Shown: positions 52,825 to 61,481, counted from the stretch's first letter. The stretch is 64,000 bases of DNA from UBA1479 sp040221095 (GCA_040221095.1 JAVJVP010000017.1:62001-126000); one strand, 5' to 3'. Notes: generated by a model from the letters alone, not told the origin. Numbers and translations are program-made.

Positions 52825-53628
52825 ATGCATCTGACCGTCAATCACGTCACCCAGTTCAAGTTCGCGGAAGCGGCGAGCCGTTCGATTCAGTACATTCGGA
52901 TGACGCCGCGCGCGGACCTGTGTCAACGGGTCCGCCAGTGGGACATCACGGCGACCGGGCGGCTGACGCCCTGGACCGACGGCTTCGACAACCAGGCCCA
53001 TGTTGCGACCCTTGATGGGGAGCACGACGAGGTGCGGGTCACCGTCACCGGCGAAATCACGACATCGGACACCAACGGCATCCTGCCCATGGACGACGGG
53101 CTGCCGGCCTATATCTTCCTGACGCCGACGGACTACACCGACGCCGACGACGCGATCCGCAAGTTCGCCAAACCCGTGGGCAAGGTGCTTGCATCGCAAG
53201 GGGCGCTTGCCGCGGGGCATGCGCTGATGGCCGCCGTCGCCGAGGCCGTGCAGTACCAGTCCGGCCAGACCACGGTGGAAACCAAGGCTTCCGAGGCACT
53301 GGCCGCCGGCAAGGGCGTATGCCAGGACCAGGCGCATCTTCTCATCGCCGCGGCCCGGCACCTGGGCCTGCCGGCGCGCTATGTATCGGGATACCTGGCG
53401 GCGGGGTCCGGCAACGACAGCCATCTGGCGAGCCACGCCTGGACGGAGATTTTGGTCGAGGGGCTGGGTTGGGTCAGCTTCGATCCGGCCAACGATCAAT
53501 GCGCGACCGACGCCTACATCCGTCTGGCGCTGGGGCTCGACTACGGCACGGCCTGCCCGATCCGGGGCCTGCGCTCGGGCGGCGGGCTCGAGGAAATGGA
53601 CGTCAACCTGCGCATCGAAGAACAGTAG
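52825..53628 (+). CDS. Transglutaminase-like protein
   Basis: A 267-residue protein. The N-terminal beta domain (MHLTVNHVTQFKFAEAASRS) is followed by a transglutaminase core with Cys166 (GKGVCQDQAH), His204 (SHAWTEI) and Asp220 (SFDPANDQ). All three catalytic residues are intact, so it may act as a peptidase or amidase, probably reversing or trimming products of the ATP-grasp enzyme. It is the third gene of the operon and ends at the bidirectional terminator shared with the antiporter operon. Confidence 0.9.
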   Translation: MHLTVNHVTQFKFAEAASRSIQYIRMTPRADLCQRVRQWDITATGRLTPWTDGFDNQAHVATLDGEHDEVRVTVTGEITTSDTNGILPMDDGLPAYIFLTPTDYTDADDAIRKFAKPVGKVLASQGALAAGHALMAAVAEAVQYQSGQTTVETKASEALAAGKGVCQDQAHLLIAAARHLGLPARYVSGYLAAGSGNDSHLASHAWTEILVEGLGWVSFDPANDQCATDAYIRLALGLDYGTACPIRGLRSGGGLEEMDVNLRIEEQ

Positions 53629-53632
53629 ACGG

Positions 53633-53669
53633 CTTCGCCCGAAACCGGGATTAAATCCCCCGGGCGAAG
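53633..53669. terminator. Bidirectional terminator between the ATP-grasp and antiporter operons
   Basis: A perfect 9-bp outer stem, cttcgcccg (53633-53641) and cgggcgaag (53661-53669), encloses a smaller GGGAT/ATCCC hairpin. It overlaps the last codons and stop of the antiporter gene ending at 53651 and starts five bases past the transglutaminase stop. No T-run follows, so its strength as a terminator is uncertain. Confidence 0.6.
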
Positions 53670-55366
53670 TCCAGGATCAGCGCGAAGGCCAGCGCCGCCA
53701 CCACCCAGAACACCATCGAACTGAGATGCAGGGTCTTGGCCATCAAGCCTTCGGGGCCATGGTGGCGGCGGATGACCGCGATGGTATCGACGGCGGCCTT
53801 GGTCAGCGTGCCCTCGATGGCCGCGCCGATGGCCGCCAGCATCGCCACCACCCGGGTGACCACGAACGGCCCGGCGACCCGGTAGAACCAGTCGAAGTCA
53901 AGCGAAATGGTCAGCGTGCGCTTCATCATGGGCAGCAGCAGGAAGAACGCGAGGCCAGAGAACAGGAGCAGCTGCAGCATCTCGGCGACATGGGCCAGGG
54001 TATAGGGCTCGTAGTCGACCGTGTAGGGCAGCAAGGCATAGAGCGGGTCCGGATAGACGCCGAGCGCGATGCACAGGAAGGCGAAGAAGATCATCGCCGC
54101 TTTCATGTTCCACGCCGGGTCGGGCGGGCGCATGCCGGAATCCTTCTGGAAGAACACGAACCAGGGGAACTTGATCCCGGCGTGCAGGAACACCCCGGCC
54201 GAGGCCGCCATCAGCACATACCAAACGAAGGCCAGGTGTTCCGTGGCGGCGGCGGTGTTGATCATGGATTTGGACACGAAGCCCGACGTCCAGGGGAACG
54301 ACGAGATGGCCAGCGCCCCGATGGTGCCGCAGATGCAGGTCAGCGGCATGCTTTGGAACAGGCCGCCCAGGTCCGTGCATTTGCGCTTGCCCGTCTGTTG
54401 CAGCACGGCCCCCGCCGACATGATCAGAAGCGCCTTGTAGATGATATGCGCGAAGGCATGGGCGGCGGCGCCGTTCAGCGCCATTTCCGTGCCGATGCCG
54501 ATGCCGCAGATCATGAAGCCGACCTGATTGACGATGGAATACGCCAGGATGCGGCGCATGTCGTTTTCAAGCAGCGCATAGATGATGCCGTAGCAGGCCA
54601 TGTAGACGCCGACGTAGATCAGGACTTCCGCCCCGGCGAAGGTGCGGATCAGCACGAACACGGCGGTCTTGGTCGTGAAGGCGGACAGGAACACCATGCC
54701 GAAGGGGCTGGATTCCGGATAGGCGTCGGGGATCCAGCTGGAAAACGGCGGCGCCCCGGCATTGATCAGGAAACCGACCAGCATCAGCCAGGCGCCGATG
54801 CTGTCCAGCTTGATCGCGCCGAATTCGATTGAACCCGTTGCGTTCACGTGCGCGACGATGCCGGCCATCAGCACCACGCCGCCGAACAGGTGAACCGCGA
54901 GGTAGCGCATGGCGGCGCCCTGCGACGCCTTGGTGCGGGCCGACCAGATGACCAGGGTCGAGCCGATGGCCATGATTTCCCAGAACACGAACATCGTGAT
55001 CAGGTCACCGGCGAAAGCGACGCCGACGGCCCCGCCCGCGTAGACGAAGGCGGCCGACAGTTCCATCACCTTGGAATGGCGGAAGGCATAGAGCCCGCCG
55101 GCGAAAGCCATGATCGAGAAGATGGTGGAGAACAGGCGGCCCAGGCGGTCGCCCTGCACCAGTTCAAGTTCGAAGCCGATGAAGGGATGATAGAGCAGCA
55201 CCCCGTCGGGGACGCTGAGCCCCATGACCAGCGTCGCCAGCGGCAGGCCGAGCACGGCGGCGGGCCGCAGGCCGGCCGGCAGCAGCGGCAGGACAACGCC
55301 GCCCAGGATCAGGATCAGGGCGGGCGGGAAGGGATACTGGGCGAGCCACTCAATCGGCATCGTCAT
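53651..55366 (-). CDS. Mrp-type antiporter large subunit (NuoL/M/N family), distal copy
   Basis: A 571-residue integral-membrane protein of the proton-conducting NuoL/M/N family. It has about 14-16 helices, with family residues in AGGAVGVAFAGDLITMFVFWE (membrane Glu), NAGAPPFSSWIPDAYPESSP and FTTKTAVFVLIR (Lys). The C-terminal 100 residues extend beyond the usual MrpD end with two more helices. It is the last gene of the ten-gene antiporter operon, overlapping the small protein gene by 17 bases, and should translocate protons or sodium with the other subunits. Confidence 0.9.
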   Translation of the reverse strand: MTMPIEWLAQYPFPPALILILGGVVLPLLPAGLRPAAVLGLPLATLVMGLSVPDGVLLYHPFIGFELELVQGDRLGRLFSTIFSIMAFAGGLYAFRHSKVMELSAAFVYAGGAVGVAFAGDLITMFVFWEIMAIGSTLVIWSARTKASQGAAMRYLAVHLFGGVVLMAGIVAHVNATGSIEFGAIKLDSIGAWLMLVGFLINAGAPPFSSWIPDAYPESSPFGMVFLSAFTTKTAVFVLIRTFAGAEVLIYVGVYMACYGIIYALLENDMRRILAYSIVNQVGFMICGIGIGTEMALNGAAAHAFAHIIYKALLIMSAGAVLQQTGKRKCTDLGGLFQSMPLTCICGTIGALAISSFPWTSGFVSKSMINTAAATEHLAFVWYVLMAASAGVFLHAGIKFPWFVFFQKDSGMRPPDPAWNMKAAMIFFAFLCIALGVYPDPLYALLPYTVDYEPYTLAHVAEMLQLLLFSGLAFFLLLPMMKRTLTISLDFDWFYRVAGPFVVTRVVAMLAAIGAAIEGTLTKAAVDTIAVIRRHHGPEGLMAKTLHLSSMVFWVVAALAFALILDFARGI

Positions 55367-55625
55367 AGTACGTATCCTCCCGTTTCAGGAACTGGCCGAG
55401 AAGCTTGGCGACAACGACCATGGCGGCGCAGGTCAGCAGGCCGTACCAGGAATAGAACCCGAAGCTGCCCTCGATCCCGAAGTACACGTGTTTGTGCACG
55501 ATGACGTCGAGCATGGTCACGGCAAGCAGCAGAATGATGCCGCCGATCCACAGGTTGCGGATGGTCCGGGGGCGGACCAGCCAGTGCTTGTCGCCGCCCT
55601 CGGGGCGGGGGCTGGTGTCGCTCAT
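55350..55625 (-). CDS. Small two-helix membrane protein of the antiporter operon
   Basis: A 91-residue protein with two membrane helices (NLWIGGIILLLAVTMLDVIV and YGLLTCAAMVVVAKLLGQFL), a charged N-terminus and an acidic C-terminus ending YYDDAD. I do not recognise it outside such antiporter clusters. It overlaps both neighbouring antiporter genes, so it is probably an integral assembly or accessory subunit. Confidence 0.78.
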   Translation of the reverse strand: MSDTSPRPEGGDKHWLVRPRTIRNLWIGGIILLLAVTMLDVIVHKHVYFGIEGSFGFYSWYGLLTCAAMVVVAKLLGQFLKREDTYYDDAD

Positions 55626-57193
55626 GGCGCGATCCCCGTCAGCTGCTGGGCCAGGCCGACGACCAGGTCCGGTTTCAGAAACAGAACGAATGTCATGCCC
55701 GCGGTCACCGCCAGGGCGCAGGCCATGGGGAAGGCGGCCTCGCCGTGATCGTACTTGATGCCGTGGCCGTGCCCGTGGTCATCGTGTCCGTCGCCGTGCT
55801 CGGCATCGTGGGCATGACCATCGCCTTTGACGCCGTCGTCAGGACGGTCCTCGGGTTTCATGAAGGCGGCGTATATGATGGGGATGAAGTAGCCCATGTT
55901 GAGCAGGGTCGACAGGACCACGATCACGATTGCGGTCCATTGCTCGGCCTGGGCCGCGCCCTGCAGGATGAACCATTTCGACACGAAGCCCGCCGTGGGC
56001 GGCAGCCCGATCATGCTGAGCGCGCCGATGGCGAAGGCCACCATGGTCAGCGGCATGCGCCGGCCGATGCCGTTAAGCTGGCTGACCTCGGTCTTGTGCG
56101 ATGTCACCATGATCGCGCCGGCCGCGAAGAACAGGGTGATCTTGCCGAAGGCATGGGCGGCGATGTGGATGGCGGCGCCGGCGACGGAGATAGGGGTCAG
56201 GATCGCTGCCGCGATGACCACGTAGGACAACTGCGACACGGTCGAATAGGCCAGCCGCCGTTTCAGGTTGTCCTGGCGCAACGCCACCACGGAAGCGGCG
56301 ATGATGGTGAAGCCCGCGACGTAAAGCAGAAAGTCCGTGCCGGGGGCCGCGTTCAGGATGTCGATGCCGAAGATGTAGACCACCACCTTGACCACTGAGA
56401 ATACGCCCGCCTTCACAACCGCGACCGCATGCAGCAGTGCCGAGACCGGGGTCGGGGCAACCATGGCGGCCGGCAGCCAGCGGTGGAACGGCATGAGCGC
56501 CGCCTTGCCGATGCCGAAGGCGTAAAGCGCCAGCAGCACCGCCATCATGGGGCCCTGGGCCTGTTCCGCGTTGAACACGCCGCCCTTTACGAAGTCGAGG
56601 GTGCCGGCGATCTGCCAGGTCCAAATCATGCCGAACAACAGGAAGCCGATGGAGGTCGACAGCAAAATGCCGAGATAGATGCGGCCCGAGCGCTTGGCCT
56701 CTTCCGTGCCGTGATGGGCAACCAGCGGGAAGGTGGAGACCGACAGGATTTCGTAGAACACGAACAGGGTCAGCATGTTGCCGGCAAGCGCGACGCCGAT
56801 GGCCGAGGCGATGGCGATGGCGAAGAAGAAGAAGAACCGGGTCTGGTTTTCCTCGTGATGGCCGCGCATGTAGCCGATGGCGTACAGCGTGGTGACGATC
56901 CACAGGAAACTGGCGATCCCGGCGAAGATCATGCCGAGCGGCTCCAGCGTCAGGCGGATCGACAGCCCCGGCACCATGTCGAACAGCACGATGTCGGGCC
57001 GGCCGCCGGCCGCGACGATGGGGTAAAGCTGGGTCACGACGTAGAACAGGCAGGCGGCGGTCAGCAGGCTGGCGCCGTCGCGGGCGTTTTCCCAACGCCC
57101 GAGGGCAAGCACCAGAAAGGCCCCGATGACCGGAATGACGAGGGCCAGGACCAGGGCGTCACCCGGCGCCCAGCCGGCAAGCAGACCGGTCAT
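55622..57193 (-). CDS. Mrp-type antiporter large subunit D with histidine-rich loop
   Basis: A 523-residue NuoM/N-like subunit. Family residues include LFVFYEILSVSTFPLVAHH (membrane Glu) and KAALMPFHRWLPAAMVAPTP (Lys). Between the last helices, residues about 457-483 form a loop with eight histidines and many Asp/Gly (GDGHAHDAEHGDGHDDHG), followed by one final helix. This loop could bind zinc, nickel or another metal, but its role is unknown. The gene overlaps both neighbours by four bases. Confidence 0.91.
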   Translation of the reverse strand: MTGLLAGWAPGDALVLALVIPVIGAFLVLALGRWENARDGASLLTAACLFYVVTQLYPIVAAGGRPDIVLFDMVPGLSIRLTLEPLGMIFAGIASFLWIVTTLYAIGYMRGHHEENQTRFFFFFAIAIASAIGVALAGNMLTLFVFYEILSVSTFPLVAHHGTEEAKRSGRIYLGILLSTSIGFLLFGMIWTWQIAGTLDFVKGGVFNAEQAQGPMMAVLLALYAFGIGKAALMPFHRWLPAAMVAPTPVSALLHAVAVVKAGVFSVVKVVVYIFGIDILNAAPGTDFLLYVAGFTIIAASVVALRQDNLKRRLAYSTVSQLSYVVIAAAILTPISVAGAAIHIAAHAFGKITLFFAAGAIMVTSHKTEVSQLNGIGRRMPLTMVAFAIGALSMIGLPPTAGFVSKWFILQGAAQAEQWTAIVIVVLSTLLNMGYFIPIIYAAFMKPEDRPDDGVKGDGHAHDAEHGDGHDDHGHGHGIKYDHGEAAFPMACALAVTAGMTFVLFLKPDLVVGLAQQLTGIAP

Positions 57194-58728
57194 GGCTTGC
57201 CTCCCGAGGCGGGACCCATCAGGGCGTTGGCCGCCTCACCGGCGATGCGCAGGGTGGTGTCGCCGTCGATGCCGAACCAAACGGTGGCGGCGGCGAGCAC
57301 GATCATGGGTATCAGCATGGACAACGGCGCCTCGCTGCGCGGAGCGGCGCCTTCGGGCGGGGCCTTGAGGTAGGCGACTTCGACCACCCGCCAGACGTAG
57401 ACGATGGCGAGCAGCGACGACAGCAGGATACCGACGGCGACATACCACCAGCCGAGGGCGAGGGAGGCCTGCACCAACTGCCATTTGGAAATGAAGCCGA
57501 CCGTCACCGGCGTGCCGATCAACGACAATCCTGCGACCAGGAATACCGCCGTGGTCACGGGCATGCGCTTGCCGATGCCGGCAAGGTCGTCGAGCCTGAC
57601 CGAGCCGATCACGTAGAACATGGCGCCCACGGCCATGAAGGCGGCACCTTTCATGACGGCGTGATTGAACAGGTGGACGATACCCCCGGTCAGCCCGGCG
57701 GCGGTCGCCATGCCGATGCCGAGCACCATGTAACCGACCTGCGACACGCTGGAATAGGCCAGCATGCGCTTCACGTCTTTCTGGAAGATCGCGACGAAGG
57801 CGCCGGCGAACATGCCGGCGATGGCGACGATCATCAGCATCAGGTTGATGTCCGTGGAGGCGAACAGGTCGGTGCCGCCGAACACGGTGAAGACGAGGCG
57901 CAGCAAGGCATAGATCGCGACCTTGGTCGCCGTCGAGGCGAGGAACACGGTGACCGCCGAGGGCGCGAAGGCATAGGCGTTGGGCAGCCAGGTGTGCAGC
58001 GGGAACATCGCGAGCTTGAGCCCCAGTCCGATGACCACGAAGGCGAAGGCGGCCAATACCGTGCGCGTATGGTCGACGGCCGGCAGCAGGGTCGCGAGGT
58101 CCGCCATGTTGAGCGATCCGGTCATCATGTACATCATGCCGACGCCGATGATGTAGAAGGTCGCGCCCAGGGTGCCCATGATCAGGTAGCGGTAGGACGC
58201 GGTCAGGGCCCGGCGGTTGCCGCCCAGGCTGATCAGCACGTAGCTGGACAGGGACGAGATTTCCAGGAACACGAACAGGTTGAAGGCGTCCGCCGTGGTC
58301 GTGATGCCGATCAGCCCCGTCAGGCACAGCATGTACATCAGGTAGAACAGGTAGATGCGGGGTTCCGACACTTCCTTTTCCACGCTGGCCTTGGCATAGG
58401 GCAGGGTGACGGCGCCGATCGCCGTGATGATCACCAGGACGAAAGCGTTGGCCGCGTCGATGCGGTATTCGATGCCCCAGGGCGCCGGCCAACTGCCGAG
58501 TTCGTAAATGATCAGGCCGCTGGCCAGCACCTTGCCCAACAGGACAAGGGCGATGAAGAAGGCGATCCAGGTGACGATCGTCGCCCACAGCCAGCTCAAC
58601 CTGGCGTCGCGCAGCAGCACGCAGATCGGCGCGGAGAGAAGCGGCACCACGACCTGCAGGATGGGCAGGTGCGGTTCGATCGCGGCGGCAAAGGGCAGCG
58701 ACAGGAAATAGGCGTAGAAGGCGGTCAC
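57190..58728 (-). CDS. Mrp-type antiporter large subunit D
   Basis: A 512-residue NuoM/N-like membrane subunit with about 14 helices. FNLFVFLEISSLSSYVLISL carries the conserved Glu and KLAMFPLHTWLPNAYAFAPS the Lys of the channel. It overlaps the subunit C and the second D genes by four bases each. In Mrp complexes this subunit forms one of the cation/proton paths. Confidence 0.93.
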   Translation of the reverse strand: MTAFYAYFLSLPFAAAIEPHLPILQVVVPLLSAPICVLLRDARLSWLWATIVTWIAFFIALVLLGKVLASGLIIYELGSWPAPWGIEYRIDAANAFVLVIITAIGAVTLPYAKASVEKEVSEPRIYLFYLMYMLCLTGLIGITTTADAFNLFVFLEISSLSSYVLISLGGNRRALTASYRYLIMGTLGATFYIIGVGMMYMMTGSLNMADLATLLPAVDHTRTVLAAFAFVVIGLGLKLAMFPLHTWLPNAYAFAPSAVTVFLASTATKVAIYALLRLVFTVFGGTDLFASTDINLMLMIVAIAGMFAGAFVAIFQKDVKRMLAYSSVSQVGYMVLGIGMATAAGLTGGIVHLFNHAVMKGAAFMAVGAMFYVIGSVRLDDLAGIGKRMPVTTAVFLVAGLSLIGTPVTVGFISKWQLVQASLALGWWYVAVGILLSSLLAIVYVWRVVEVAYLKAPPEGAAPRSEAPLSMLIPMIVLAAATVWFGIDGDTTLRIAGEAANALMGPASGGKP

Positions 58729-59156
58729 CTGTCCTCCTCCTCTTCGACGGCCAGGATCTCGTCATCCTCGATGCTGTCGTAGGCGTTGCGGATGCGCACC
58801 ACCAGGGCAAGGCCGAGGGCGGTGGTCGCCACGCCGACCACGATCGCGGTCAGGATCAGGACATGGGGCAGGGGGTTGGAATATTGCTTGATGCCTTCGG
58901 CCAGGATCGGCGCCGTGCCGCCCGTGACCTTGGCCATCAGGATGTAGAACAGAAAGACCGAGACCTGAAACACGTTCAGGCCGACGATCTTCTTCACCAG
59001 ATTGTCATGGGCGATGACGATGTAGAAGCCGGTCATCATCAGGGCGATGACGATCCAATAGCCGAGCAGGCCGGGCGACGCCGGGCCGACCATGAAGCCC
59101 TCGAACGAAAGCCACATGTCGTACAGCGGTTTGAAGATGTCGACGAAACCCTGCAT
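58725..59156 (-). CDS. Mrp-type antiporter subunit C (NuoK-like)
   Basis: A 143-residue small membrane protein of the NuoK/MnhC family with three helices (YWIVIALMMTGFYIVIAHDN, IVGLNVFQVSVFLFYILMA, and VLILTAIVVGVATTALGLAL). The acidic C-terminal tail is rich in Glu. It probably links the D subunits to the rest of the complex, as MrpC does. Confidence 0.92.
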   Translation of the reverse strand: MQGFVDIFKPLYDMWLSFEGFMVGPASPGLLGYWIVIALMMTGFYIVIAHDNLVKKIVGLNVFQVSVFLFYILMAKVTGGTAPILAEGIKQYSNPLPHVLILTAIVVGVATTALGLALVVRIRNAYDSIEDDEILAVEEEEDR

Positions 59157-59159
59157 GGC

Positions 59160-59585
59160 TCAGTCCCCGCCCGACTGGCCGGCGAACACGTTGAAGATCG
59201 TGATCATCGCCGCCGCGACCGTGATGCCGACGCCCAGTTCGACGATCAGAATGCCGTAGTGCTGGCCGTTTACCGGATCGTGGGCCAGCACGTTGTAATC
59301 CAGATAGTTGCCGCCCAGGATCAGCCCCGCGACCCCAGTTAATCCATAAGTCAGCACGCCGACGACCAGCAGCAGGCGCGTCGACCAGGGCGGCAGCACT
59401 CGCTTCACCGTGTCGACGCCGAACAGGATGGCGTAGAGGATGAAGCCCGCGCCGAAGATCACGCCGGCCTGGAACCCGCCGCCGGGGCCGAAATCGCCGT
59501 GGAACTGAACATAGAGCGCGAACAGCAGGATCGGCGGAATCAGCAGCTTGGAGACGACGCGGAGAACGACCTTGCGGTGCATCAT
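59160..59585 (-). CDS. Mrp-type antiporter subunit B (MnhB domain)
   Basis: A 141-residue membrane protein with the MnhB signature FHGDFGPGGGFQAGVIFGAG near residue 29 and four helices (LYVQFHGDF region, AGLILGGNYLDYN, and the closing VELGVGITVAAAMITIFNVF). It overlaps the upstream DUF4040-type gene by four bases. Confidence 0.93.
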   Translation of the reverse strand: MMHRKVVLRVVSKLLIPPILLFALYVQFHGDFGPGGGFQAGVIFGAGFILYAILFGVDTVKRVLPPWSTRLLLVVGVLTYGLTGVAGLILGGNYLDYNVLAHDPVNGQHYGILIVELGVGITVAAAMITIFNVFAGQSGGD

Positions 59586-60142
59586 GATGCGGTCTCCTTC
59601 GCGCCGGAGCCGTCTTCGTCCGCTTCCTCATCCTCGCGCCGGCGCCTGGCCCGGCCCAGAATGGCCAATACGCCGGTGGCGGCGGTGAAGATCACGAAAA
59701 CCTCGCCCAGCGTATCGAAGCTCCGGTAGCTGGCCAGCACGCTGGTGACGATGTTGGGCATGCCCACTTCCGCGCCCGATTTCTCGATATAGCGGGGCAC
59801 CACATGGTGGTGGATGGGGGCGATCTTGTCGCCGTAGCGAGGCATGTCGAAGGTGCCGTAGACCAGCACCGCGCCGGTCACTGCGACGACCAGGAAGGCG
59901 GCGGTGCTTTTGGACTTGCCGCCGCCCATCTTTTCCTTGCGGGTGGTCAACGCCAGGGTGCCCAGCATCAGCACGGTGGAGATGCCGGCCCCCACGGCGG
60001 CCTCGGTGAAGGCGACGTCGACCGCGTCCAGCACCACATAGACGGCGGCGCCGGTCAGCGAGAAGATGCCCGACAGCATGGACACGGCGAACAGGTCGCG
60101 GATGCGCGCGATGGCCAGCGCCACGGCGCCCATGATGAGCAT
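59582..60142 (-). CDS. Mrp-type antiporter subunit with MrpA C-terminal-like (DUF4040/MbhE) domains
   Basis: A 186-residue membrane protein that corresponds to the C-terminal part of MrpA made as a separate subunit, as in Mbh-type complexes. The DUF4040 segment is RDLFAVSMLSGIFSLTGAAV, and the second domain contains VTSVLASYRSFDTLGEVFVI. Starting at the ATG at 60142 cuts off about half of the first helix. The frame is open upstream to an ATA at 60167-60169 (IENVVIIVLMLIMG), which overlaps the TAG of subunit G, so the true start may be that ATA, giving 195 residues. No ATG, GTG or TTG exists in between. Confidence 0.88.
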   Translation of the reverse strand: MLIMGAVALAIARIRDLFAVSMLSGIFSLTGAAVYVVLDAVDVAFTEAAVGAGISTVLMLGTLALTTRKEKMGGGKSKSTAAFLVVAVTGAVLVYGTFDMPRYGDKIAPIHHHVVPRYIEKSGAEVGMPNIVTSVLASYRSFDTLGEVFVIFTAATGVLAILGRARRRREDEEADEDGSGAKETAS

Positions 60143-60165
60143 CAGGACGATGATGACGACGTTTT

Positions 60166-60519
60166 CTATGACCGGCCTCCCCGGCTGAGGGCCGCGCTCT
60201 TTTCCTCGTCGACCCGGGGCGTGACCCCGGCGTTGAGACAGGCGCGGGCCAGGGCGTGGGTCGCCGTCGGGCTGGTGAAGAAGATGAAGGCGAGGATCAG
60301 GGCCAGCTTGACCGTGACGATGGTCAGCCCGGCCTGGAACATCAGGCCGACCAGGATCAACTCGCAGCCCAGGGTGTCGATGACGCCGGCCGGATGCATG
60401 CGCGCGAACACGTCGGGCATGGTGATCATGCCGATGCCGCCGATGATCAGCAGCGCCGCCCCCGGCAGGATGAACAGCCAGGTCAGGATGTCGAAGATGA
60501 TGGGATCAATGGCCCCCAT
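60166..60519 (-). CDS. Mrp-type antiporter subunit G
   Basis: A 117-residue MnhG-family membrane protein with three helices (WLFILPGAALLIIGGIGMIT, VDTLGCELILVGLMFQAG-like region, and TIVTVKLALILAFIFFTSP) and the family motif MPDVFARMHPAGVIDTLG. It lies two bases after subunit F. Confidence 0.93.
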   Translation of the reverse strand: MGAIDPIIFDILTWLFILPGAALLIIGGIGMITMPDVFARMHPAGVIDTLGCELILVGLMFQAGLTIVTVKLALILAFIFFTSPTATHALARACLNAGVTPRVDEEKSAALSRGGRS

Positions 60520-60521
60520 GA

Positions 60522-60818
60522 TCAGATGTCCCCCACGTCGGGACCGGCGGCCTGCTCGCCATGACCCATGTCCCGGAACTTGATGAACTTGGTCACGGCG
60601 ATGGTGCCGATGAAGTTGATGAGGGCATAGACCAGCGCCAGATCGAGGAACTCCGGCCGTCCCTGCAAAAATCCGACGACCGAGATCAGCAGCACGGTCA
60701 GCGTGCCGAAGGCGTTGACGGCCAGGATGCGGTCGAACACGGTCGGGCCCTTGAGGGCACGCACCAGGACCAGAACCATGGTGACCAGAACGGCGAGGGA
60801 TGCTACGGCGAAGCTCAT
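60522..60818 (-). CDS. Mrp-type antiporter subunit F
   Basis: A 98-residue MnhF-family protein. The signature is RALKGPTVFDRILAVNAFG after the first helix, followed by two more helices. The hydrophilic C-terminus ends in GPDVGDI. It lies four bases after subunit E. Confidence 0.93.
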   Translation of the reverse strand: MSFAVASLAVLVTMVLVLVRALKGPTVFDRILAVNAFGTLTVLLISVVGFLQGRPEFLDLALVYALINFIGTIAVTKFIKFRDMGHGEQAAGPDVGDI

Positions 60819-60822
60819 GGCG

Positions 60823-61311
60823 TTAGCGGTCCTCTCCGGGAGCGCCCTCGACGGCGGTGCAGCGTCGGTCCATCTCGCCGGACTTGATGCCGTCGGCGGC
60901 GCCGCGCGTCAGCGCGTGGACGATCATCACCCCGTCTTCGACGGCGAGGGTCACCGTGCCGGGCGTGAGGGTGATGGAATTGGCGTAGATGACATGACCC
61001 AGTTCGGTCTTCTGCGTCGCCTTGGTGCGCAGGACCGAGGTATGGACCCGGCCCTTGGGCGACAGCACGGCCTTGACCACGTCGATGTTGGCCGTGACGA
61101 TTTCCTTGCCCAGCCAGGGCAGGTAGGTCAGCCAGCGCCAGGTGACATGGATCGGGTGGCCTTCGTGATCAACCACGTCCATGCGATGGGCGATGAACAC
61201 GACCAGGGCGACGGAGCCCGCGCCGAAAGCCAGGATCAGGGGAATCGTATAGCCCGACAGCAGCCACCATAACGCGGCCAAGCCGATGCTAAGGCTGATC
61301 GCATGGAGCAC
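60823..61311 (-). CDS. Mrp-type antiporter subunit E
   Basis: A 162-residue MnhE-family protein, with two N-terminal helices and a cytoplasmic domain containing VIYANSITLTPGTVTLAVED, the family signature. The start is GTG with GGGGGG about nine bases upstream. It is the first gene of the ten-gene antiporter operon running 61311 to 53651. Confidence 0.92.
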   Translation of the reverse strand: MLHAISLSIGLAALWWLLSGYTIPLILAFGAGSVALVVFIAHRMDVVDHEGHPIHVTWRWLTYLPWLGKEIVTANIDVVKAVLSPKGRVHTSVLRTKATQKTELGHVIYANSITLTPGTVTLAVEDGVMIVHALTRGAADGIKSGEMDRRCTAVEGAPGEDR

Positions 61312-61465
61312 TGAAAGGTTCCCCCGTTCTTCCCCTGATTCGGTATTGCCGCACCGTTGAATGACGGCACCGAAAGCAACGTTATCGCAGGCTCAGGTAT
61401 ATCACCCAAAGCCATCGACGTGACAACAAAATGGGCATAATTTCATGGAATAACAAGGAGGTTCG

Positions 61466-61481
61466 CTCTGGTATACCAGAG
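61466..61481. promoter_or_regulatory. Perfect 16-bp palindrome, probable operator
   Basis: CTCTGGTATACCAGAG is a perfect palindrome in the 221-base gap between the antiporter operon (starting at 61311, minus) and the DUF192 gene (plus). The GTATAC core matches FCD-type GntR operators and resembles the palindromes at 5329-5338 and 21243-21252. Which of the two divergent transcripts it controls is not clear. Confidence 0.6.

Noticed and set aside
53651..61311. Antiporter operon as part of respiratory complex I or a DabAB bicarbonate pump
   Set aside because: Subunits E, F, G and the MnhB protein are Mrp-specific, and no quinone-site, Fe-S or DUF2309 subunits are present.
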